A stretch of DNA of 64,000 nucleotides from Roseiarcus sp963835955 (GTDB lineage: Bacteria > Pseudomonadota > Alphaproteobacteria > Rhizobiales > Beijerinckiaceae), in assembly GCA_963835955.1 (NCBI GenBank), contig CAWIHZ010000014.1, positions 168,920 through 232,919 on the forward strand, in the 5' to 3' direction. A program made the translations under genes and the position numbers. The notes under the pieces are model-generated. The model ran no database searches, was not told the DNA's origin, and saw only the letters and a list, made by a program, of their open reading frames with translations. Positions 1 to 11,942 of this stretch are shown one piece after another; within the stretch, counting starts at the first letter, position 1, and each line of letters starts with the position of its first letter.

Positions 1-348
1 CTGGTCGGCCGTCTCGGCAAAGTTCTCGGGCCCCGCGGCCTGATGCCGAACCCGAAGGTCGGCACGGTGACGATAGACGTGAAAGCCGCGGTCGCGGCCT
101 CCAAGGGCGGCGCGGTCGAGTTCCGGGCCGAGAAGGCCGGGATCGTGCAGGGCTCGGTCGGCAAGGCTTCCTTCGGCGAGGACAAGCTCGCCGAGAACAT
201 CCGCGCCTTCGTCGATGCGGTGAACCGGGCCAAGCCCCCGGGCGCCAAGGGCTCTTATCTCCTGCGCGCGGCGGTCTCCTCGACCATGGGGCCCGGCGTC
301 AGGCTCGATCTCGCGACGTTGCAGACGGCGGGCCAGACGGGGGCCTAA
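1..348 (+). CDS. rplA: 50S ribosomal protein L1, C-terminal part
   Basis: The frame is open from the first base and runs to TAA at 346-348. It encodes the last 115 residues of ribosomal protein L1, the L1-stalk protein of the large subunit, which binds 23S rRNA and represses its own operon. The GPRGLMPNPK motif near the start and the later TVT-D...AVAASKGG-VEFR segment are diagnostic of the family. The 5' part lies outside the window. The usual downstream partner rplJ is absent: hrpB follows after a repeat, so the ribosomal cluster ends here in this genome. Confidence 0.97.
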   Translation: MVGRLGKVLGPRGLMPNPKVGTVTIDVKAAVAASKGGAVEFRAEKAGIVQGSVGKASFGEDKLAENIRAFVDAVNRAKPPGAKGSYLLRAAVSSTMGPGVRLDLATLQTAGQTGA

Positions 349-372
349 AGAGAGCGGCCTGAGACAGGTTCA

Positions 373-450
373 TCCACGCGAAAGCGGGATCCGGCCAGTC
401 GCCCGATCTCTGGGTCCCAGCTTGCGCGGGGACGACAAGATGGGCCTGCG
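373..450. repeat. Dispersed palindromic repeat (PAQAGTQ type)
   Basis: Read on the minus strand this intergenic stretch translates as VVPAQAGTQ. That is the signature of an interspersed repeat often found between genes of high-GC proteobacteria, with the core CTGGGTCCCAGCTTGCGCGG. It sits between rplA and hrpB and reaches the hrpB start region. I saw only this copy in the window. Confidence 0.6.
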
Positions 451-451
451 C

Positions 452-3037
452 ATGTCGCGCTTTCTTCCGCCGCTGCCGATCGACGACGCGCTGCCTGAAC
501 TGCGCGCCGCGCTCGATGCGCATCAGGGCGCCGTGCTCGTCGCCCCGCCCGGCGCGGGCAAGACGACGCGCGCGCCGCTCGCCCTCATCGACGAGCCGTG
601 GGCCAGGGGCAAGCGTCTCATCCTGCTCGAGCCGCGCCGGCTCGCCGCCCGCGCCGCCGCCGCCCGCATGGCGGCGAACTTAGGCGAGAAGGTCGGCGAC
701 ACCATTGGCCTGCGCGTCCGGCTGCAGAGCCTGATCTCCAGGCGCACGCGGATCGAGGTCGTCACCGAGGGCGTGTTCACCCGGATGATCCTCGACAATC
801 CGTCGCTCGAGGGGATCGCGGCGGTCATGTTCGACGAATTCCACGAGCGCTCGCTCGACGCCGACCTCGGCCTCGCGCTGGCGCTCGACGCTCGGGCGGG
901 TTGGCGCGAGGACCTCAGGCTTCTGGTCATGTCGGCGACGCTCGACGGAGCGGCGGTGCGGGCGCTGATGGGCGATGCGCCGCTGATCGAAAGCGCTGGG
1001 CGCGCTTTTCCCGTCGCGACCCGCTATCTCGGGCGCGATTCAAGCGCGCGGATCGAGGACGAGGCCGTGCGCGCGACGCTGAGAGCGCTCGAAAGCGAGG
1101 GCGGCTCGATCCTGGTCTTCCTGCCCGGATTAGGCGAAATCCGCCGCGTCGCGGAGATTTTGTCGGCGCGGATCAAGGCAAGCGAGGTCGACATCGCGCC
1201 GCTGCACGGGACGCTGGATCAGCGCGCGCAGGACCTCGCGGTTCAGCCCGCGGCGCCCGGACGGCGCAAGGTCGTGCTCGCGACCTCGATCGCCGAAACC
1301 TCGCTGACCATCGAGGGCGTTCGCGTCGTCGTCGATTCGGGCCTCATGCGCGTGCCGCGTTATGAGCCCGATATCGGCCTCACCCGGCTGGAGACGGTGC
1401 GGGTCAGCCGGGCCAATGCCGACCAGCGGCGCGGGCGCGCGGGGCGGATCGAGCCGGGGGTCTGCTACCGTCTATGGGAAGAGGCCGCGAACGGCGGCCT
1501 TCAGCTTTACGCCGCGCCGGAAATCCTCACCGCCGACCTTACGGGGCTCGTGCTCGATTGCGTTTCCTGGGGCGTCGCCGATCCGACGCGGCTCGCCTTC
1601 CTCGATTCCCCGCCGCGGACCGCGCTCGCCGAAGCCCGTTCGCTGCTCGCCGCCATCGGCGCCGTCGACGGCGACGGGCGCATCACCGACGAGGGCCGCG
1701 CGATTGCGCGCCTCGCTTTGCCGCCGCGGCTGGCGCGCATGGTCGTCGACGCGGCGCGCGCGGGCGATGCGGGAACGGCGAGCGAGGTCGCGGTCGTGCT
1801 GACCGAGCGCGGCCTTGGCGGCGACGCCGTAGACCTGACCAGCCGGCTCGAGGCCTTCCGCCGCGACCGTTCGCAGCGGGCCGACGACGCGCGGCGGCTG
1901 GCGCGCGGGCTGGCGGCGAGGGCGGCTCAGGCCCTCATCCGGCCGCGCTCCGCGCGTCTGCCTTCTCCAGCAAGCGGGAGAAGGATAGCGCCCCATGTCC
2001 CGCAAAAGGCGTCGAAAAACGCGCGTCTGTCGACGGGCTATGCGGGAGAGGGCGGGGGTGAGGGCCGGCGCCAGTCCCCCGGCGCGCTTCTCGCCGCGGC
2101 CTACCCCGACCGGATCGCAATGAAACGGGGCAAGCGCGGCGAGTTTCTTATGGCGAGCGGGCGGGCGGCGGCGCTGGAGGCGCATGACGCGCTGGCCGGC
2201 GAGCCGTTTCTCGCCGTCGCAGAGGTGGTCGGCCGCCCTGCGGCGTCGCGGATTCTTCTCGCGGCGCCGCTTACGCTGACCGAGATCGAAACGATCGCCG
2301 GCGCGTCGATCGAAGCCGCCGACGAACTCGCCTTTGACCCCGCCGCCGCGGCGCTAAGGGCGCGACGGCGCCGGCGGCTGGGCGCGCTTGTGCTTGCGGA
2401 GCAGACGCTGGCGGTCGCGCCGGACGAAGCGAGCGCGTTTGCGCTGGCGCGCGGCGTCCTTTCACTCGGCCTCGAACGCCTGCCGTGGACCAAGCCGCTC
2501 AGGCAATGGCGCGACCGGGTCATGTTCCTACGATCCGTCGAAGGCGGGATCTGGCCGGATCTGTCAGACGGAACGCTTTCGAGCGACGCGAACTGGCTGG
2601 CGCCATTTCTGACCGGCAAGTCCCGGCTCGACGAGATCGGCGCCGACGATGTCTCCGATGCGCTGCGCGCGACGCTTTCCTGGGACCTGGCGCGGCGGCT
2701 GGATCAGGAGGCGCCGACCCACTTTCATGCGCCGACCGGGACCGCCGCGCCGATCGACTATGCGGCGGAGCGCGGCCCGTCGATCGCGCTCAGGGTGCAG
2801 GAGCTTTTTGGACTGAGCGAACACCCTTCGCTGGCGGGCGGGCGCATTCCGCTGACGCTGCATCTGCTCTCGCCCGCCAATCGCCCGATCCAGATCACCC
2901 GCGACCTGCCCGGCTTCTGGCGCGGCTCATGGGCCGGCGTGCGCTTAGACCTTCGCGGCCGCTACCCGCGCCACTTCTGGCCCGAGGATCCGGCGAGCGC
3001 CGCGCCGACGCATCGGGAGAAGCCCCGCGGAACGTGA
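452..3037 (+). CDS. hrpB: ATP-dependent helicase HrpB
   Basis: This is a DEAH-box (superfamily 2) RNA helicase of the HrpB family, 861 residues. The Walker A motif APPGAGKTT is at about residue 32. Motif II is DEFHERS near 128, motif III SATLD follows, and motif VI is QRRGRAGR. The HA2 and HrpB-specific C-terminal domains come after. ATG at 452 gives MSRF..PLPID, the usual family N-terminus; ATG at 440 is possible, and no good ribosome-binding site separates them. About 40 residues near position 500 are encoded by a palindromic repeat inserted in frame (see the repeat entry), which explains why the protein is longer than I would expect for the family. Confidence 0.93.
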   Translation: MSRFLPPLPIDDALPELRAALDAHQGAVLVAPPGAGKTTRAPLALIDEPWARGKRLILLEPRRLAARAAAARMAANLGEKVGDTIGLRVRLQSLISRRTRIEVVTEGVFTRMILDNPSLEGIAAVMFDEFHERSLDADLGLALALDARAGWREDLRLLVMSATLDGAAVRALMGDAPLIESAGRAFPVATRYLGRDSSARIEDEAVRATLRALESEGGSILVFLPGLGEIRRVAEILSARIKASEVDIAPLHGTLDQRAQDLAVQPAAPGRRKVVLATSIAETSLTIEGVRVVVDSGLMRVPRYEPDIGLTRLETVRVSRANADQRRGRAGRIEPGVCYRLWEEAANGGLQLYAAPEILTADLTGLVLDCVSWGVADPTRLAFLDSPPRTALAEARSLLAAIGAVDGDGRITDEGRAIARLALPPRLARMVVDAARAGDAGTASEVAVVLTERGLGGDAVDLTSRLEAFRRDRSQRADDARRLARGLAARAAQALIRPRSARLPSPASGRRIAPHVPQKASKNARLSTGYAGEGGGEGRRQSPGALLAAAYPDRIAMKRGKRGEFLMASGRAAALEAHDALAGEPFLAVAEVVGRPAASRILLAAPLTLTEIETIAGASIEAADELAFDPAAAALRARRRRRLGALVLAEQTLAVAPDEASAFALARGVLSLGLERLPWTKPLRQWRDRVMFLRSVEGGIWPDLSDGTLSSDANWLAPFLTGKSRLDEIGADDVSDALRATLSWDLARRLDQEAPTHFHAPTGTAAPIDYAAERGPSIALRVQELFGLSEHPSLAGGRIPLTLHLLSPANRPIQITRDLPGFWRGSWAGVRLDLRGRYPRHFWPEDPASAAPTHREKPRGT
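1935..2072. repeat. Palindromic repeat inserted in frame in hrpB
   Basis: This stretch resembles the intergenic repeat at 12580-12706. Shared parts are a CTTCTCC...GGGAGAAG hairpin, a segment ending ACGGGCTATG, and a terminal GGTGAGGG/GATGAGGG. Here it is translated through as low-complexity Pro/Ser/Arg/Gly sequence without breaking hrpB. Boundaries are approximate. Confidence 0.65.
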
Positions 3038-3049
3038 GCGCGAGGCCGA

Positions 3050-4576
3050 TCACGGCGCCGCCATTGTCGCCCATTTCCGGTTGATTGCCAAGACCCCGGC
3101 GACGAAGGTCAGGGGAACGATCGTCGTCCATGAGCCGATGACCGCGATCGCCGCCGCGACCGCCCACAGGATCGAGACCGCGTGCTCCATCAGGCCAACG
3201 AGCCTGGATTGCGAATGGCGGCGCAGCACCAGGCCGCGGCGCGACGGCGCCTGTCGCCACAAATTGACCAGGGCCGAGGAGCCGATCGCTCCGGCGCCGA
3301 ACAGAAGCGCGCACAACCCGGCCCAGGGGGAGGCGACGGCCAGCGCGGCGAGGGGGAGCGCGAGGATGAGCGCGATCGGCTGGCCGATGGCGGCGATCTT
3401 GCCGCGCTCGATTGCGCCGCGCGAGACCGGCGCGCTCTTGAGAAAATCCGGCGCGTCCTCGGCCGATAGCGCGATCCACGACAACGCCCCGGCGAGTTGC
3501 GCCGCGATCACGACCAGAGCCGGCGTGAAGGCGACGCCGATCGTGCCTGTCGGGCCGCCGCTGCGCCAGAGAATGACCGCGACCGGCATCGTGTAGGCGG
3601 CCTGCAGCAAAAGCTGCGACATCAGCCAGGGATCGCGCCAGACGACTCGGCGCTCCTTGGCGCGCAAGACGGCGCCGACGCCTGCGCCGAAGCGCGCGAT
3701 TCGATTCATGGACCAGCCGGCGCTCGCCGGCGCTCCCGCCGAGGCTGTGGCCGCTTCCGCGAAGCGCTGGCCGAACAGGAGACAGGCGAGGACGAAGGCG
3801 GCGGCGCCGACGGCCGCCCAGCCGAGAATCGCCGCTGGATCGCCCGCCGCCGCGCGCACAGGCGTCCAGAGGACGCGTCGCAGACCGTCCGCGCCGTCCG
3901 CGGGCGGCGCGAACGCGCCGAGTACGGCCGCGCGAATCCGGTCGGGCAACATGGCGACCGCCTGCGCGCCGAGCACGAACGAGGCGCCGACCGTCGTCGC
4001 CGCGATCTGGCTGAGGAGGCGCGCGCGGCGCGGCCCTACGGCGAGATGCAGGCCCATGGCGAGAAAGACGCCGAAGCCTGAGCCCATGAGGCCGGCCGCG
4101 ATCAGGGCGGGATAGAGCGCGAGCCAATGCGGATGGCCCCTGAGCGCCGCGACATTGGCGAGCGGCGCCAGCAGCAGGCCGACCGAAGCGACGGCGTCGA
4201 TCGCGATCGAGAAGGCGCGCGCGGCGAGCAACGCGCGCGGGTTGACGGGCGAAGAGAGGATCAATTCGAGGTCGGAGGGACCGAAGAGCGTACGGGTCAG
4301 GGCGGTCATCGACTGGGCGACGATCCAGGGAACGACCAGCACGCAGCCGCTGGCCAGAACCATTCCGATCCGTTCGGCGCCGCGCGGGCCGTCCTCGACC
4401 CCGGCGAGCCAGCCGGCGACCGGCCAGGCGGTAGCGTGGAGAGCGATCAAGAGCAGCGCGACGAGGCTCGCCAGCCTGACCGGCGAGGCCCCGCCTAACA
4501 GCGATGCGAGCCCCCGCGCGCTGAGGCGCAAATCATGCAGAACAAAACGAGGGAAGGTCGCCGCCGGCGCGATCAT
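3050..4576 (-). CDS. ABC transporter permease (ABC-2-like exporter)
   Basis: This 508-residue integral membrane protein has about ten to twelve hydrophobic segments spread over its length. Its start overlaps the stop of the upstream ATPase gene (ATGA at 4573-4576), so the two form one transcription unit and very probably one transporter. The pairing of one ATPase with one large permease and no periplasmic binding protein suggests an ABC-2-type exporter. The substrate cannot be read from sequence. It converges on hrpB with only 12 bases between the stops. Confidence 0.8.
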   Translation of the reverse strand: MIAPAATFPRFVLHDLRLSARGLASLLGGASPVRLASLVALLLIALHATAWPVAGWLAGVEDGPRGAERIGMVLASGCVLVVPWIVAQSMTALTRTLFGPSDLELILSSPVNPRALLAARAFSIAIDAVASVGLLLAPLANVAALRGHPHWLALYPALIAAGLMGSGFGVFLAMGLHLAVGPRRARLLSQIAATTVGASFVLGAQAVAMLPDRIRAAVLGAFAPPADGADGLRRVLWTPVRAAAGDPAAILGWAAVGAAAFVLACLLFGQRFAEAATASAGAPASAGWSMNRIARFGAGVGAVLRAKERRVVWRDPWLMSQLLLQAAYTMPVAVILWRSGGPTGTIGVAFTPALVVIAAQLAGALSWIALSAEDAPDFLKSAPVSRGAIERGKIAAIGQPIALILALPLAALAVASPWAGLCALLFGAGAIGSSALVNLWRQAPSRRGLVLRRHSQSRLVGLMEHAVSILWAVAAAIAVIGSWTTIVPLTFVAGVLAINRKWATMAAP

Positions 4577-5328
4577 TCCGCCCGCCCCGCCTCAGATGTG
4601 AGATCGAGGAACACTGTTTCCAATGTCGCTCCGACCGCGCCGGCGATGGCGCCGAGCTGGTCGAGCGTCCCCTCGGCGATCATCCTGCCGCGCACGATGA
4701 TGCCGATGCGGCCCGCGAGCCGTTCCGCGACTTCGAGAATATGGGTCGTCATGATGATCGTGGCGCCCGCGCGCACCCGCGCGGTCAGGATGTCTTTGAC
4801 CTGCCGAGCGGCGGCGGCGTCGAGGCCGGTCAGCGGCTCGTCGAGCATCAAGAGCCGCGGCTCATGGATCAGCGCGCCGGCGAGCGCGACTTTCTGCCGC
4901 ATTCCGCGGGAAAATCCCTCGCAGCGTTCGCGCCGGTGCGGCCACAGACCAAGGCTTTCGAGCAGCTCTCCCGCGAGCCGCTCGGCTCTTCCGCCCTCGA
5001 CCGACCATAGGCCAGCGACGAATTCGAGGTATTCGAGCGGGTCGAGCTTGTCGTAGAGCATCGGCTCGTCGGGCAGCCAGGCGACGATGCGCTTGGCTTC
5101 GTTCGGCCTCGAGCGCGCGTCGATTCCGAACACCCGGATGTCGCCGCTGTCGGCCGGCATCAGCCCCGCGACCATGCGTAAGGTCGTCGTCTTTCCCGCG
5201 CCGTTGGGGCCGAGGAGGGCATAGAATTCGCCGGCGGCGACGCTGAGATCGAGCCGGTCGACCGCCGGCCGGCCGAAGCTCTTGGTCAACGCGCGCAATT
5301 CGAGGGCGGGTACGTCTCCGGCGGACAT
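4573..5328 (-). CDS. ABC transporter ATP-binding protein
   Basis: A 251-residue nucleotide-binding subunit. Walker A is GPNGAGKTTT near residue 40. The signature region reads FSRGMRQK, followed by Walker B LLMLDEPLTGLD and the switch histidine in TTHILE. This arrangement is typical of exporters of the CcmA/NatA/DrrA superfamily. It is translationally coupled to the permease downstream. The start at 5328 faces the divergent cytochrome peroxidase gene across a 226-base promoter region. Confidence 0.9.
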   Translation of the reverse strand: MSAGDVPALELRALTKSFGRPAVDRLDLSVAAGEFYALLGPNGAGKTTTLRMVAGLMPADSGDIRVFGIDARSRPNEAKRIVAWLPDEPMLYDKLDPLEYLEFVAGLWSVEGGRAERLAGELLESLGLWPHRRERCEGFSRGMRQKVALAGALIHEPRLLMLDEPLTGLDAAAARQVKDILTARVRAGATIIMTTHILEVAERLAGRIGIIVRGRMIAEGTLDQLGAIAGAVGATLETVFLDLTSEAGRAE

Positions 5329-5431
5329 TCAGGCTCTCCAGGCGCGCGTTCGGCAGGTCGGACAGTAGAAGACCGCGCTTGATCAGGCGTTAAGGGCTTG
5401 AACGCGGGCCGGCCGTCTCAGTGCGGCGGAG

Positions 5432-5459
5432 TTTGAAATGATTCCAATTTGAAACGATT
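5432..5459. promoter_or_regulatory. Direct repeat/dyad upstream of the peroxidase gene
   Basis: In the divergent intergenic region TTTGAAATGATT (5432-5443) and TTTGAAACGATT (5448-5459) are direct repeats 16 bases apart. The same bases form an imperfect dyad, GTTTGAAAT...ATTTGAAAC. The stretch is AT-rich against a GC-rich background and could be an operator of a metal or redox regulator. No regulator is identified. Confidence 0.35.
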
Positions 5460-5554
5460 TCTATTTGCATCGGTCGACATTGTCGGCGCGAGCGAATGGC
5501 GATACCTGCGCGATCGAGCGGCGGACGTTGAATCCGCCGGTTCTGGAGGCTTCC

Positions 5555-6802
5555 ATGCCGTTCAGAGGCGTCTTCGCCCTGTCGTTATGTGTCGGGTTCG
5601 TCAGTTGTGTCGCAGGGGAGGCCGCGACCCAAACGGCCGCGCCGTCCGCCTTCGTCCGTTCCGCGGACGAAAAGTCGCTCGCCGATATCCAGCTGCTCGG
5701 CAAGCGTATCTTCGAGGATAAAAACCTGTCGGAACCTCGTGGCATTTCCTGCGCGTCTTGCCATGCGCCGCAGCACGCGTTCCAGGGCAACAACGGCTCG
5801 CCGATCGCGGCCGTCGCCGCCGGAAGCACGCCCGACAGGCTCGGCAGACGCAAGACGCCGACGATCATGTACAAGACCTACAGCCCTGCCTTCGGCTTCT
5901 ATAAGGATATCGACGACGGCAAGGAGACGCTGGAGGCCAAGGGCGGCCAGTTCTGGGATGGCCGCGCGTCCGATCTGGTCGACCAGCCGGTCGTGCCGCT
6001 GCTCGATCCGGTCGAAATGAACAATCCGTCGATCGAGGCGGTGGTGCGGAAGGTCAAAGCCGGCGCCTACGCCGACCTGGCGGTTGCGGTTTTTGGCGCG
6101 AACGTCTTCGACGATCCGAAGACCGCAATGACCAAGCTCGGGGACGCGCTGTTCGCCTACGAGGCTTCGGAGCGGTTCGCGCCTTTCTCCTCCAAGTTCG
6201 ACGATGCCCTGCGCGGCAAGACGAAGCTCAGCCCGCTGGAGGCGCGCGGGTTCGAGCTCTTCATGAACCCGAAAGAAGGAAACTGCGCCGCGTGTCACCC
6301 GGGCAAGCCTGGCTCAAAGGACCCGAGCGATTGGATCTTTAGCGATTTCACTTACGACGCGCTGGGCGTGCCGCGAAATGCGGGGATCCCGGTCAACGCC
6401 GATCCGACTGTCTTCGATCTGGGCCTGTGCAAGCGGCCGGGCATCGAGGCGATGCTGCCCAAGGGGATCAAGCTCAATTCTCTATGCGGCCAGTTCAAGG
6501 TTCCGACCCTGCGCAATGTGGCGATCGCCGCCCCGTATTTTCACAACGGCTACTTCAAGTCCTTGCGCGACGCGGTCGCCTTCTACGCCACCCGCGACAC
6601 CGACCCGAAGCGCTGGTACCCGAAGCTCAAGACCGGCGAGGTCGACAAGTTCGACGATCTTCCCAGCGCCTACAAGGACAACGTGAACACCGAAGAGGTT
6701 CCCTATGATCGCAAGCCGGGCCAGAAGCCCCGCCTCAGCGACAAGGATATCGACGCGCTGGTGGCGTTCCTCAAGACGCTGACCGACCAGGGCATGCAAT
6801 AG
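5555..6802 (+). CDS. Di-heme cytochrome c peroxidase (MauG/CcpA family)
   Basis: A periplasmic 415-residue protein with an N-terminal signal peptide (about residues 1-25). It has two haem c attachment motifs, CASCH at about 66 and CAACH at about 244. The family motif DPVEM follows the N-terminal domain and could supply a distal Met ligand; a FWDGR motif near 133 also matches the family. These enzymes reduce hydrogen peroxide with electrons from small cytochromes or copper proteins. The frame extends 30 codons upstream, but ATG at 5555 is preferred: GGAGG ends five bases before it, and the signal peptide begins there. Confidence 0.9.
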   Translation: MPFRGVFALSLCVGFVSCVAGEAATQTAAPSAFVRSADEKSLADIQLLGKRIFEDKNLSEPRGISCASCHAPQHAFQGNNGSPIAAVAAGSTPDRLGRRKTPTIMYKTYSPAFGFYKDIDDGKETLEAKGGQFWDGRASDLVDQPVVPLLDPVEMNNPSIEAVVRKVKAGAYADLAVAVFGANVFDDPKTAMTKLGDALFAYEASERFAPFSSKFDDALRGKTKLSPLEARGFELFMNPKEGNCAACHPGKPGSKDPSDWIFSDFTYDALGVPRNAGIPVNADPTVFDLGLCKRPGIEAMLPKGIKLNSLCGQFKVPTLRNVAIAAPYFHNGYFKSLRDAVAFYATRDTDPKRWYPKLKTGEVDKFDDLPSAYKDNVNTEEVPYDRKPGQKPRLSDKDIDALVAFLKTLTDQGMQ

Positions 6803-7038
6803 GCCCTCGCGCCGGTCTTCATTTCCGCGCGACCGCCGCGGCGTCGAAGAACCCGAACGAAACGCCAATGACCGGCGGGCGCATGGCCTCTCCTTTCCGA
6901 ACGAACTTGCTGTATGGGGAGCGATGGCGGGGTCAGCAATGCTCGCTGCAATTGCGGCCCTCGGCGCGACGCCGTAAGTTCGTAAAAGCGTCGTCGAGCG
7001 CACGAATATGCGCCGACGTGCGACCAATGGAGACGGCA

Positions 7039-7467
7039 ATGACCGATGAGAGCGCAGCGATCGAGCGGCCGAAGACTTGCGTCACATTGCGCGCGGGCGA
7101 GCCGTTCGTCGGCAAGCAGGGCTTCACCTACGCGCCGGCGATTTCGGCCGAAACGGCGAACACATCGGCGATCCACATGCAGCTGCTCACCGTCCCGCCG
7201 GGCGCGCGCGCTCACGCCCACAAGCATGAGGCGCACGAGACAACGATCTATGTGCTGAGCGGCGAAGTGGGGATGTATTATGGCGAGCGGCTGGAGCATC
7301 ACAACATCACGCGCGCCGGCGATTTTCTCTACATCCCCGCCAACATGCCCCATCTGCCCTATAATATGAGCAAGACCGAGCCGGCGACCGCGGTCGTCGC
7401 CCGCACCGATCCCAACGAGCAGGAAAGCGTGGTGCTGCTGCCGGAGCTTGAGGGGATCCATCGCTAG
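7039..7467 (+). CDS. Cupin-domain protein
   Basis: A 142-residue single-domain cupin. Motif 1 reads PPGARAHAHKHEAHETTIYVLSG, with the His-x-His and Glu metal ligands. Motif 2 is the GDFLYIPANMPHLP strand pair, which carries the last His. The fold binds a divalent metal, but the substrate is unknown. The frame is open for another 57 codons upstream. ATG 7039 is chosen because GGAG lies six bases before it; the alternative ATG 7027 overlaps that Shine-Dalgarno. Confidence 0.85.
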   Translation: MTDESAAIERPKTCVTLRAGEPFVGKQGFTYAPAISAETANTSAIHMQLLTVPPGARAHAHKHEAHETTIYVLSGEVGMYYGERLEHHNITRAGDFLYIPANMPHLPYNMSKTEPATAVVARTDPNEQESVVLLPELEGIHR

Positions 7468-7592
7468 GTGGACCGGCGCGGCGCCCTGGAGCGTCCTTCG
7501 AGGCTTCTTGCTGCGCAAGAGGCCTGTCAGGACGAGGGCGTGGGTCTGCTCAAAATCGGCCGCGACCGACCGCTCGCCAACTCGAGGCGCAC

Positions 7593-8270
7593 ATGAAGCG
7601 GGGCGATTTCGTCAAAGCTGCATTGTGGATAGCGCTCATCCCCGCCCTGCTGTTCATATCCGCCGGGACGCTGGACTGGCCGGCGGCCTGGGTCTTCCTG
7701 GCGGAATATCTGATCGGCGGCTTTGCGATCATGCTGTGGCTGGCGCTCCGCGATCCCGGATTGTTCAAGGAGCGAATGGGCGGCGCGTTCCGGAGGGGCC
7801 AGGCCTTCTCGGACAAGGTCTTCATGGCGTTCATCATCGTCGCCTGGTACGGTTGGCTGGTCCTGATCGGGCTCGACGCCAGACGTTGGCGCTTCTCGCA
7901 CGTGCCGGCGATCCTGAGCGTCGTCGGCGCCGCGCTGATCGCGGCCGGTTTTCTCATCGTCTGGCTGACCTTCCGGGAAAATTCCTTCGCGGTGCCGGTG
8001 ATCCGGATTCAGGACGAGCGTCGTCAGCGCGTCGTCAGCACCGGTCCCTATGCGCTTGTGCGCCACCCCATGTATTCGGGCGGCGGCCTCTATATGATCG
8101 GCATGCCTCTGCTGCTCGGATCCTGGCTCGGCCTCCTCGTTTTGCCTTTGATCCTCGGCGCATTGACGTTGCGCATCTTCGTTGAGGAGGCCGTCCTGCG
8201 CGAAGGACTTCCCGGCTACGGCGAATATGCCGCCCGCGTGCGCTATCGCCTCATTCCGGGCGTTTGGTGA
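7593..8270 (+). CDS. Isoprenylcysteine carboxyl methyltransferase-like membrane protein
   Basis: A 225-residue protein with about six transmembrane segments. Near the C-terminus it has the ICMT/phospholipid-methyltransferase signature: GPYALVRHPMYSG, then an EE pair (VEEAVLREGLPGYGEYAARVRYRLIPGVW region, with the Tyr and Arg of the cofactor pocket). The family methylates small lipophilic or thiol substrates with S-adenosylmethionine. The bacterial substrate here cannot be inferred. It converges on acnA with only 14 bases between the two stops. Confidence 0.82.
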   Translation: MKRGDFVKAALWIALIPALLFISAGTLDWPAAWVFLAEYLIGGFAIMLWLALRDPGLFKERMGGAFRRGQAFSDKVFMAFIIVAWYGWLVLIGLDARRWRFSHVPAILSVVGAALIAAGFLIVWLTFRENSFAVPVIRIQDERRQRVVSTGPYALVRHPMYSGGGLYMIGMPLLLGSWLGLLVLPLILGALTLRIFVEEAVLREGLPGYGEYAARVRYRLIPGVW

Positions 8271-8284
8271 CGGCGTTTCGCCCC

Positions 8285-10996
<2,712 letters not shown>

Positions 10997-11111
10997 GCGG
11001 GCGCTCCGGACGGGACGTCGAGGATGGGCGGTTTTATAGACATAATTGCCTGCGCGGGCTACACAAACTCTCGTCCTGCGGAAGTTTGAGAGGGCGACGG
11101 TCCTGAGCGGG

Positions 11112-11840
11112 GTGGATGTGGTTGATCTTCAAGGACGCGTTGCTCTGGTCACGGGCGCCTCGCGCGGCATCGGCCGGGCGATCGCATTGGCGCTCGCGGA
11201 GCGCGGCGCGGCGGTTGGCGTAAATTTCCAGACGCGCGCCGAGGAGGCTCACTCCGTCGTCGCGCAAATCCGCTCCGCTGGCGGACAGGCGATCGCGGCG
11301 CGCGCGGACGTTTCCATCAGCGCGCAAGTTGACGAGATCGCGGCGCGCGTCGCAGGCGAACTCGGCCCGGTCGACGTGTTGGTGAACAACGCCGGCGTCG
11401 CGATCAGCGGCGTCCGCGAGGAGGATTTCGATCTCGGGATTGCGGTGAACCTGAAATCGGCGTTCCTGTGCTCGGAGGCGGTCCTGCCGGGCATGCGCGC
11501 GCGCCGCTGGGGGCGGATCGTCAACATCTCCTCCGCCGCGGCGAGGGGGGCGGGCCTGCTCGGCGTCGTCTACAATGCGTCGAAGGCCGGGCTCGAGGGC
11601 CTGACGCGCGGCTATGCGGCGCGGGTGGCGAAGGACGGGGTCACCGTGAACGCCGTCGCGCCCGGCCCGATCGACACCGAGATGGGGGCCCCACTGAAAA
11701 CAGGCGGCGTCGAGGCCCGCATCCCCGTCGGACGCATGGGGCGGGCGGAAGAAGTGGCGCAGGCGACGGTCATGATCATTGGCAACGGCTTCATCACCGG
11801 CCAGACCGTCGCGGTAAATGGCGGGGTGGCGTTTCTTTGA
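11112..11840 (+). CDS. Short-chain dehydrogenase (FabG-like)
   Basis: A classical SDR of about 242 residues. The Rossmann motif TGASRGIG, the NNAG motif, the catalytic Ser of NISSAAARG and the YNASK (Tyr/Lys) motif are all present, and the protein ends with the usual TGQ-VNGG. It probably reduces 3-oxoacyl thioesters or a similar keto substrate with NAD(P)H. The open frame starts earlier (11046), but homologues begin near GRVALVTGASRG, so GTG 11112 or GTG 11118 is more likely. The start is therefore uncertain. It sits between acnA and ccmA, where these two are often adjacent. Confidence 0.87.
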   Translation: MDVVDLQGRVALVTGASRGIGRAIALALAERGAAVGVNFQTRAEEAHSVVAQIRSAGGQAIAARADVSISAQVDEIAARVAGELGPVDVLVNNAGVAISGVREEDFDLGIAVNLKSAFLCSEAVLPGMRARRWGRIVNISSAAARGAGLLGVVYNASKAGLEGLTRGYAARVAKDGVTVNAVAPGPIDTEMGAPLKTGGVEARIPVGRMGRAEEVAQATVMIIGNGFITGQTVAVNGGVAFL

Positions 11841-11942
11841 GCGTATTCGGGCGAGGGAAAAGCGCTCCCGGACGGGGGCGCAAACATGGAGTCCGCCTCC
11901 ACGCCGAGGGCGGTCGCGTCGGCGCGCGTCAACGGAGATTCA

